Positions 53,293-61,488 of a DNA stretch of 64,000 nucleotides are shown here, piece by piece. Position 1 is the stretch's first letter; each line of letters begins with the position of its first letter. This DNA comes from Bacillaceae bacterium IKA-2 (GTDB lineage: Bacteria > Bacillota > Bacilli > Bacillales > Anaerobacillaceae). The notes under the pieces were generated by a model. That model was not told the origin of the DNA. It did not search any database and saw only the letters and a program-made list of their open reading frames with translations. A program made the position numbers and the translations under genes. The DNA lies in NCBI GenBank assembly GCA_031761875.1, contig CP134492.1:4340001-4404000 (forward strand), written 5' to 3'.

Positions 53293-53723
53293 ATGAACTA
53301 TGTTCAACTAATCTAAGAAACAATAAACTTTATTGACGAAAATATGATTGAGGATATAACGGTGGGAGATTTAGCAAACCAAGCTGGCTTTTCCATGTAA
53401 CATTATTATCGCATTTTCACTAGTTTAGTAGGTATGCCAGTAATGGCATACCTAACGAGACGAAAGCTTCAATTTGCACTTTACGACCTCCAGAATGGCA
53501 AAAAAGTGTTGGATACAGTTTTAACATATGGTTACGAAACACCTCATTCATTCAAGCGATAACCCTGCTTTTTGTGACAAATGCAGTATTGAGAAAGGGA
53601 GCAAAGCTTTATGAAACGCAACAACCACCGAAGCTTGGGGAATATGGAAGATGTGTCAGTACAAATATGGAAACGGATGTGTTTTCTTACGTGTTGGGTG
53701 TTGTGATTATAACTTCAACTTGA
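53293..53723 (+). pseudogene. AraC-family regulator pseudogene
   Basis: From ATG 53293 one frame reads MNYVQLI, stop, ETINFIDENMIEDITVGDLA, NQAGFSM, stop, HYYRIFTSLVGMPVMAYLTR, RKLQFALYDLQNGKKVLDTV, LTYGYETPHSFKR, stop. This is an AraC-type double helix-turn-helix with three stop codons. A further in-part frame (LYETQQPPKLGEYGRCVSTN, METDVFSYVLGVV) looks like the GyrI-like effector domain. The gene is clearly inactive. Its end overlaps the 3' end of the GNAT gene on the other strand. Confidence 0.8.
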
Positions 53724-54207
53724 AATATGGCTCCTCCTTTTTACTTCCTTCATGCCATTTCAAACCTTTAAATTTGAATCCTAATTTATTCAAGACTTTT
53801 TCCGAACCGTGATTATTAGGGTCGATAAAAGCAACTATTTTATCTGACATTAAATAATCCCTTGCGTAATTAAGACATGCAACCGCTGCCTCAGTAGCAT
53901 AACCTTTCCCCCAATATTTTTTAGCAAAGTGATACATTAATTCCATACACTCGTGATCGTAGGGTGGATTGAACCCACAAACTCCTATTAACTGACTATT
54001 TTCTTTTTGAATTACTGCATAGGGGGAATAACCCCTTTCATTTTGAAGATTAATGTAAAACTTCAGAGCCCTTTCCTCCCTTTCTCTATTACCGGCTCCT
54101 CCACAGTATTTCATAACGTCTTTATCTCCCCAGACACTCATTAGTGCATCAATATCTTCTTCTTCCAATTTCCTTATAAATAATCGATCTGTCTCAACAA
54201 TTTTCAC
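53707..54207 (-). CDS. GNAT-family N-acetyltransferase (RimJ/RimL-like)
   Basis: A 166-aa acetyltransferase starting MKIVETDRLFIRKLEEEDID. The acetyl-CoA loop region is YHFAKKYWGKGYATEAAVAC, and the end has NHGSEKVLNKLGFKFKG. This is the RimJ/RimL-like subgroup; the acceptor is unknown. The GGGAGG site is spaced for GTG 54207 rather than the longer 54216 start. It stands alone in a region of decayed genes. Confidence 0.85.
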   Translation of the reverse strand: MKIVETDRLFIRKLEEEDIDALMSVWGDKDVMKYCGGAGNREREERALKFYINLQNERGYSPYAVIQKENSQLIGVCGFNPPYDHECMELMYHFAKKYWGKGYATEAAVACLNYARDYLMSDKIVAFIDPNNHGSEKVLNKLGFKFKGLKWHEGSKKEEPYFKLKL

Positions 54208-54216
54208 TAACGTCAC

Positions 54217-54534
54217 CTCCCGACTATTCTCTACTTTTTATTTATCTACTTTATTTCTCTGCTTCAATACATATTGTTTTAGACTCATCAGAATATGGAG
54301 TACCTTATACATCGAATATATATCATAATGTAGTTTTTTAAATACTTTCCGCCTCCCATTCATTTATAATTTTCTTTTCATTATATTACTTTTAAATAGG
54401 GTAAAATGATTGGATTTATCGATAAGATAATAGATGCTTACTAGTATTTCTTGGGGACTAATAACCAATACATTAGACTGGCTGGGAGCATTAATGTGTG
54501 TGGAAAAAAATTAAAAAATAGTCTTACATAAACA
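54217..54534. other. Intergenic region, nothing recognised
   Basis: AT-rich, no ORF with a ribosome site and no clear hairpin or repeat. Confidence 0.4.
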
Positions 54535-54864
54535 TTAGCCAAAATATACTCCTACACTCCCTTCTTTTTTTGCTGTTGCTAAGCAATTTAGTAAAAAATC
54601 TGAGATTTGTTTTTTATCCCAAGTTAAGAAATCACTTTCTGACTGGGGATCACCATTATCATATAATTGATTGTAAGTATTTAAGGCCTTTTCCATTTGT
54701 TGTTTTGAGAAAGTAGAGCTGCCGCCTGACCCGCTAACTCCTGCATAGTAATTATTTGCTTCTAGTAAACCGTACAATACGGTAGCATTTTGATTCGACA
54801 TGTTAAAACGTGCATATGCGATTTCCTCTCCTGCTTTATTGAATCCTAAAATATCATGTCCCAT
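54535..54864 (-). CDS. 109-aa hypothetical protein
   Basis: A soluble protein starting MGHDILGFNKAGEEIAYARF with a Gly/Ser-rich segment (YYAGVSGSGGSSTFSKQQME) and a C-terminal CLATAKKEGSVGVYFG. The AAGGAGGAC site supports ATG 54864. I do not recognise a named family, and it has no signal peptide or membrane helix. It is isolated between non-coding stretches, in the accessory patch. Confidence 0.65.
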   Translation of the reverse strand: MGHDILGFNKAGEEIAYARFNMSNQNATVLYGLLEANNYYAGVSGSGGSSTFSKQQMEKALNTYNQLYDNGDPQSESDFLTWDKKQISDFLLNCLATAKKEGSVGVYFG

Positions 54865-55470
54865 AAATGTCCTCCTTAAAATTTATATTTACATACCAGA
54901 AATAGTATACAGAGCCTTAGAAAGCTTATAATTATCATAATTAGATTACATGGTTTCCCACTCCTTTCAGCTACTATATTTAACAATTTTTGTTGAAACG
55001 GCATGGAAGAAAAAGGGTGTTGTTGTAGAATTGCGTGAAGTTACAATTAGAGGTTGTTACGGTGGCATAATTCATCATTTGCTTTTATTATTTAGGGATT
55101 TAAAGTTAACAAGGTTTTAAAAAAAGTAGGTAAAAACTAGAGGTAATACGAGGTATTTTATATAATAATTTCATGAACTGATAAACTTGTCAATAGTTAT
55201 TAATCTGACAAAATTGGAGTTGCTGTTCCATTTCTTGAGATTCTTAAGAAGTTTATTACCATCCGCGTTTACCCCACTCCCTTATATCTAAGTCACGCAA
55301 GAAATAAAAAAAGAGGCTTCCCAAAAGTTCAAAGAACTCATGGAAAACCTCTAACTTTTAAATTTTAGACCATTATTCAAGAAAATGTTACCCGTATGTT
55401 ACCCCTGGGCTATTTTCAGAGTATATAAAGGTCTATAAACCCCGATGTTACTAGGTTTATGAGCGAATGA
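54865..55470. other. Intergenic region with hairpin and possible recombinase tail
   Basis: No intact gene. A T-tailed hairpin of the GGCTTCTCA type lies at 55305-55352 (minus). Next to groEL a minus-strand frame ends NSPGVTYGVTFS, the kind of tail seen at the end of some tyrosine recombinases, but too short to prove. Confidence 0.35.
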
Positions 55471-57114
<1,644 letters not shown>

Positions 57115-57222
57115 TTATTTACCTCCTGATTTTCTATGTAGTAGAAACTTTCCTACTTACTATTTAAAACTAGTCTTTTGTTGGCTATTTCAATAACTTG
57201 CTAATCCGTTAAAAAACTTTGG

Positions 57223-57507
57223 TTATTTTAGGATAGCTAATACGTCGTTTTCACGAAGAATTAAATATTCTTTACCATCGTATTTCACTTCAGTACCCGC
57301 ATATTTAGCAAAAATGACTTTGTCGTCTGCTTTCACTTCTAGAGCTACGCGCTCACCGCTTTCTAAAATGCGCCCAGACCCTATAGCAATAACACGGCCT
57401 TCTTGTGGCTTTTCTTTTGCTGAATCCGGAATAACAATCCCGCTAATAGTTTTTTCTTCAGTTTCGATTTGTTCGATCACAATACGATCACCTAATGGCT
57501 TTAACAA
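57223..57507 (-). CDS. groES: Co-chaperonin GroES
   Basis: A 94-aa GroES ([20 protein letters not shown], mobile loop [17 protein letters not shown]). The frame can be opened at TTG 57516, but the GGGAGG site sits directly against that codon and is correctly spaced for TTG 57507. It is the first gene of groESL. Confidence 0.96.
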   Translation of the reverse strand: MLKPLGDRIVIEQIETEEKTISGIVIPDSAKEKPQEGRVIAIGSGRILESGERVALEVKADDKVIFAKYAGTEVKYDGKEYLILRENDVLAILK

Positions 57508-57545
57508 AGGAAACAACCTCCCTTAGTGAAATCAATTTTTAGTTA

Positions 57546-57611
57546 TTAGCACTCGAGTGACTTGAGTGCTAACACAGTTATTATAATAATCATTTTGAAG
57601 ACATTTTGCAA
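57546..57611 (-). promoter_or_regulatory. groESL promoter and CIRCE element
   Basis: A perfect CIRCE (TTAGCACTC, 9 nt, GAGTGCTAA) lies at 57546-57572 and is the HrcA operator. The promoter just upstream on the minus strand has -35 TTGCAA (57606-57611) and -10 TATTAT (57583-57588), spacing 17. Confidence 0.93.
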
Positions 57612-57966
57612 GTATTTTGCATTTTTTTTAGAAAAACTTGGTAAAGTTTCATCTTTAGTGCTGTTGATCCTTATTTTATTCCGACTTTTCACTCAAATAA
57701 TATTTTTGGATTACTAGAAAATTTATCCTTCATTACTTTAGCCGTTTTGGAGTATATTTATACAGAGTACTTTTATGGATTAGAGAAGGTGGTTCTACCT
57801 CGCTTAAGTCTAGTCTTATGTTACAATGATGAAAGTTATTTTAGAAACTTGAATCAAAAAGTTTTACCTTTCTTTTTAAAAAAATTCTTTCCACCATAAT
57901 AACAAAGTTCTATTCTATCCACCAAGTAATTCAGTTTACCAAAAAGAAGATAAAGGAGCTGTTGTT
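57612..57966. other. Intergenic region between groES and ydiL
   Basis: Divergent promoter region. It must hold the ydiL promoter, but no convincing -35/-10 pair was settled by eye. No ORF, hairpin or repeat was recognised. Confidence 0.4.
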
Positions 57967-58680
57967 TTGACGAAAAGATACTGGTTAGTGCTCCTGACGT
58001 ATATCACAATGCAACTATCAGCTATCATTGGTGTTCCGATTTTAATGTTATTAGGCGTAGCCGAGAATCGAATTCCAGGAGTATGGACATTATTCAGTTT
58101 TTCAATTGGCTTTATTGTTATTTTGCTTTTAATAAGAAAAGATATGACCGAACGTCACTTAACTCGTGGGCGAAGTACGCGAAGTCAAGCACTCCTTTGG
58201 TCAATTCTTGGGATTTTTATGGCCTTTTCCGCTCAATATCTCGCCGTTCTCATCGAAATGAATGTTTTTGGAATTGAGCCCGGATCTGAAAATACAGAGA
58301 TGATTGTGGAGCTAGCAAAAGCTACCCCAGCCTTGATCTTGGTTATTGCTGTTATTGGTCCAATATTAGAAGAAATCATTTTTCGAATGATTATTTTCGG
58401 AAGTCTTTATAAACGGTTTAACTTTTGGATCGCTGCAGTTATTAGTTCAGTTATTTTTGCAGCTGTTCATTTAGATTTTGAGCACTTACTTGTTTACACA
58501 TTTATGGGAATTGTTTTTGCTTTCCTATATGTAAAAACAAAACGAATTATTGTGCCAATTATGGCGCATGTTGCCTTAAATAGCTTTGTAATGATTGTTC
58601 AAGTTGTTTACGGAGACCGTTTAATGGAACTACAAAAAAAATTAGAAGAGATACAAGGATTTATTGGAGGATTATATTAG
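57967..58680 (+). CDS. ydiL: CPBP-family intramembrane metalloprotease (YdiL type)
   Basis: A 237-aa membrane protein with about six helices. The CPBP (Abi) motifs are present: EEIIFR (Glu135, Glu136, Arg140), the histidine of FAAVHLDFEH (His168) and HVALNSF (His201, Asn205). These residues form the glutamate-intramembrane protease site. Substrate unknown. TTG 57967 has an AAAGGAG site. It is divergent from groES, the same position as B. subtilis ydiL. Confidence 0.88.
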   Translation: MTKRYWLVLLTYITMQLSAIIGVPILMLLGVAENRIPGVWTLFSFSIGFIVILLLIRKDMTERHLTRGRSTRSQALLWSILGIFMAFSAQYLAVLIEMNVFGIEPGSENTEMIVELAKATPALILVIAVIGPILEEIIFRMIIFGSLYKRFNFWIAAVISSVIFAAVHLDFEHLLVYTFMGIVFAFLYVKTKRIIVPIMAHVALNSFVMIVQVVYGDRLMELQKKLEEIQGFIGGLY

Positions 58681-58881
58681 ATGAAATCACCGCGCCTATG
58701 GGGCTATATATACTTATTTATGGGTAGTACCTTTGTATTGTTTGCTATTCAACAGAAAACAAGAACTGGTGATTGGGACTTGTTTACAATTGCTTTAATG
58801 GCTATCGCCGCTTATGACTTTATGATTGCAATAAAATACTTAACTTATAAGCCTAAAGAGGGGAAAAATAAGCAAGAGTAG
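58681..58881 (+). CDS. ydiK: DUF4305 small membrane protein (YdiK type)
   Basis: A 66-aa protein with two membrane helices (WGYIYLFMGSTFVLFAIQ and LFTIALMAIAAYDFMIAIKY) and a basic tail. It starts one base after the ydiL stop, so they are coupled. Matches B. subtilis YdiK in size and position. Function unknown. Confidence 0.82.
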   Translation: MKSPRLWGYIYLFMGSTFVLFAIQQKTRTGDWDLFTIALMAIAAYDFMIAIKYLTYKPKEGKNKQE

Positions 58882-58925
58882 TTACTAACTAGTCGGATTC
58901 ATGGCAAGCTAACGATTCCAAAACA

Positions 58926-58960
58926 AAAACCCACCATTTCTAATGAAATCGGTGGGTTTT
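58926..58960. terminator. Bidirectional terminator between ydiK and the CDGSH-like gene
   Basis: AAAACCCACCATTTC pairs with GAAATCGGTGGGTTTT with A- and T-runs on both sides, serving both convergent genes. Confidence 0.88.
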
Positions 58961-58975
58961 TACTTTAATTATTTA

Positions 58976-59062
58976 TTATTTCTTGTTTTCTGGATTTGCG
59001 TGAGAACCATCGCAATTTCCTTCTGGATTGTTTGTGTGACCGCAAGTACATTTTTTCGCCAT
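58976..59062 (-). CDS. 28-aa CDGSH-like microprotein
   Basis: A 28-codon frame from ATG 59062 with a strong GGAGGTG site. The product contains CTCGHTNNPEGNCDGSH, very close to the CDGSH [2Fe-2S] signature (C-x-C-x2-S/T ... C-D-G-S-H), but with one extra residue between Thr and the third Cys and the Pro shifted. All four ligands (Cys, Cys, Cys, His) are present. If it binds a cluster it would be among the smallest possible CDGSH units. It has its own ribosome site and terminator. Confidence 0.65.
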   Translation of the reverse strand: MAKKCTCGHTNNPEGNCDGSHANPENKK

Positions 59063-59204
59063 TTTCTGCACCTCCTCAAACTTTTAACTTAAACTAGCTT
59101 CTTTTTATTATAGATGACTAGTAGGAAAAAAGATAAAAATCTGCTCAAAAATTAGCCAAAAAATGCCACTCTGCAAATGCTAGCTATGAATAAATTAGTT
59201 TGCT

Positions 59205-60317
59205 CTAAACCAGCAACTCCCAATCTTTTAATACTGGCTGATAGCCTTTTTCTTTAATCATTTTTTTTACTTCTGCAAATGAACGCTCATCTGATATGTC
59301 AAATTGCGGAGTTCCGGTTCCGGCATCGCACTGCGAATACCCTCCGACTTCTGTACTTGCTCCCGCTGACATTTTTGTGACACCTAAATAAATGAGGTTA
59401 TCGCGAAATTCTGGGCGTTCTCTTGTTGATAGAGTAATTCCTGATCTCGGTAAAAATAAGCGGAATGCTGTTATTGCTTGAACAAGATGACGATCTTCTA
59501 CAATCGAAGGCGGTTCATACTCACCGAGATGGGGACGAATTCTTGGTAAAGACAAACTAATATCTGCATCAATATAGCGCGACTGTAAATACTTTGCATG
59601 CATAGCAGTGAAAAATGCTTCTTTTCGCCAATCATCAAGGCCAAGGAGCGCACCAATATTAACTTGTCGAATTCCCGCTTCACAACCACGCTCTGGGGTA
59701 TCCATTCGGTAGCGATAATCACGTTTTGGACCTTTTATATGAACAGATTTATATGCTTCTTCATTATAAACTTCTTGATAAACAACCAAACCATCAACAC
59801 CCGCATCAACTAATTGCTTGTATTCGTCTGTATCCAGGGGATTGATCTCAATTGCTACTGACGGAAAATACTTCTTTAATACTTTTATTGAATCTGCTAT
59901 ATAGTGAACAGGTGTATGCGTTTTTGACTCACCCGTTAAAACTAAGATGTGTTTTAATCCAGATTCGGCTAACGCTTTAGCTTCTACTTCAATTTCAGCC
60001 ATCGATAACTTTTTTCGCTCAAAGTGATTGACAACACTAAAGCTACAGTACGTACAATGATTGACACAGTGGTCAGCAATATAGATCGGGTTAAACAATT
60101 GTATTGTCTTACCGAAGTGTTGTACTGTTAATTCATGGGATTTTTGAGCCATTTCCTCGATGAAATTTTCCGCCGCTGGTGAAAGCAAAACAAGTAAATC
60201 TTCTGGGCTTAACTTACTCTTATTTAATACTCTTTTAACATCTAAATTTGAAAACTCTTGAAAATATTGTTGAAAAGGTAGTTCCTTTAATTTTTCATAT
60301 TCATAATAAAAGCTCAT
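59205..60317 (-). CDS. thiH: 2-iminoacetate synthase ThiH
   Basis: A 370-aa radical-SAM tyrosine lyase that supplies dehydroglycine for the thiazole of thiamine, the oxygen-independent alternative to ThiO. The cluster motif CxxxCxxC is at Cys84, Cys88 and Cys91 (DHCVNHCTYCSF), followed by HILVLTGESKTHTP. The C-terminal half has the biotin/thiamine-associated PEFRDNLIYLGVTKMSAGAS. ATG 60317 is chosen over 60335 for its site. It is 23 nt after thiG. Confidence 0.95.
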   Translation of the reverse strand: MSFYYEYEKLKELPFQQYFQEFSNLDVKRVLNKSKLSPEDLLVLLSPAAENFIEEMAQKSHELTVQHFGKTIQLFNPIYIADHCVNHCTYCSFSVVNHFERKKLSMAEIEVEAKALAESGLKHILVLTGESKTHTPVHYIADSIKVLKKYFPSVAIEINPLDTDEYKQLVDAGVDGLVVYQEVYNEEAYKSVHIKGPKRDYRYRMDTPERGCEAGIRQVNIGALLGLDDWRKEAFFTAMHAKYLQSRYIDADISLSLPRIRPHLGEYEPPSIVEDRHLVQAITAFRLFLPRSGITLSTRERPEFRDNLIYLGVTKMSAGASTEVGGYSQCDAGTGTPQFDISDERSFAEVKKMIKEKGYQPVLKDWELLV

Positions 60318-60340
60318 GAGAAAGCTCCCTTCCATTGACT

Positions 60341-61114
60341 TTATTTTTGTAAAAATCCTGTTAAAGGTGATGAAGCTCTAGCTTGCTTCGAAACGCCGCC
60401 AACACCAGATAAATATGCAGCCCGGCCTGCTTCAACTGCTTTTTTAAAGGCTTCACCCATTGCAATAGGGTCTCCGGCTGTTGCTATTGCTGTATTAACA
60501 AGTACAGCATCTGCTCCCATTTCCATCGCTTCACAAGCTTGTGAAGGTTTGCCGATTCCAGCATCAACGATCACCGGCTTTGTACATTCATCAATTAATA
60601 TTTGAATTAGCTCTTTCATTTTTAAACCTCGGTTGCTTCCAATCGGGGCGCCTAAAGGCATAATTGCTGCTGCACCTACTTCTTCTAATCTTTTGGCAAC
60701 CATTAAATCTGGACTCATGTAAGGTAGAACAATAAAGCCTTCATTTGCTAAAATTTCTGTTGCTTTAATCGTCTCATAATTATCTGGAAGTAAATATTTT
60801 TGGTCAGAGATAACTTCAATTTTTATCCAGTTACCCATCCCAGCCGCGCGAGCAAGTCGCGCAATTCGAACTGCTTCCTCAGCCGTTCTTGCCCCTGATG
60901 TGTTTGGTAAAAGGATCATCTCCTTGGGAATATACTGCATAATATTTTCTTGACTTGTTTCAAAATCAACACGTCGCATCGCTACTGTAATAACTTGAGA
61001 ACCAGAAGAAGCAATTACACCAGAAATTAGAGCATCATCGTGAAACTTTCCCGTTCCAGTTAAAAGGCGACTGTTTAATTCAACCCCGCCAATAGTTAGT
61101 AAATCTTTAGCCAT
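60341..61114 (-). CDS. thiG: Thiazole synthase ThiG
   Basis: A 257-aa TIM-barrel enzyme that condenses DXP, dehydroglycine and ThiS-thiocarboxylate into the thiazole phosphate. It starts [20 protein letters not shown] and contains [28 protein letters not shown], the [17 protein letters not shown] segment with the Schiff-base lysine, and [13 protein letters not shown]. No thiS or thiF gene lies beside it. The AGGAGG site supports ATG 61114. Confidence 0.96.
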   Translation of the reverse strand: MAKDLLTIGGVELNSRLLTGTGKFHDDALISGVIASSGSQVITVAMRRVDFETSQENIMQYIPKEMILLPNTSGARTAEEAVRIARLARAAGMGNWIKIEVISDQKYLLPDNYETIKATEILANEGFIVLPYMSPDLMVAKRLEEVGAAAIMPLGAPIGSNRGLKMKELIQILIDECTKPVIVDAGIGKPSQACEAMEMGADAVLVNTAIATAGDPIAMGEAFKKAVEAGRAAYLSGVGGVSKQARASSPLTGFLQK

Positions 61115-61151
61115 TATTTTTCCTCCTATAATATGTTTTCGAAAAAAATCT

Positions 61152-61184
61152 AGAAAAAGACCGCATCACCCAGATGCGGTCTAA
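61152..61184 (-). terminator. TPP riboswitch terminator
   Basis: On the minus strand AGACCGCATC pairs with GATGCGGTCT around TGGGT, followed by TTTTTC. It lies between the TPP aptamer and thiG. Confidence 0.9.
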
Positions 61185-61208
61185 AAGACATATGATTAAA
61201 AAATCCAC

Positions 61209-61309
61209 CAACAGTCTTCCCTCCGCTGGTATGATCCAGATCAGGTTCTCACGGTCTGTGACGGAATAGTCATCTTCTCAGCCTAGTCCTCTAGGCTCCC
61301 GTAGCTGTG
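61209..61309 (-). promoter_or_regulatory. TPP riboswitch (THI element)
   Basis: The minus strand shows CTACGGGAGCC, the conserved CTGAGA, ACCTGATCTGGATCATACC and AGCGGAGGGAAG in the right order. Binding of thiamine diphosphate is expected to favour the adjacent terminator and switch off thiGH. Confidence 0.95.
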
Positions 61310-61488
61310 TAACTATGATATTCTTACAAAAATATTATATCATAGTTTAATCTTCTTATAAAAATAAAATGCTTTATAAACTAACTTTTCCCGACATAAC
61401 CTACCTTTTTTTCATTTACCAACAGCAGTTTGATGGGCCTCTTACTTGTTAAAATTTAAGCTACTTTTTGAGATTACTTATTCATAAA

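Noticed and set aside
53099-53296. A 65-aa plus-strand ORF before the AraC pseudogene
   Set aside because: It runs through a T-tailed hairpin and shows no family features.
55380-55470. An attachment site or integrase next to groEL
   Set aside because: Only a dozen recombinase-like residues are visible and no direct repeat was found, so no feature beyond a note is justified.
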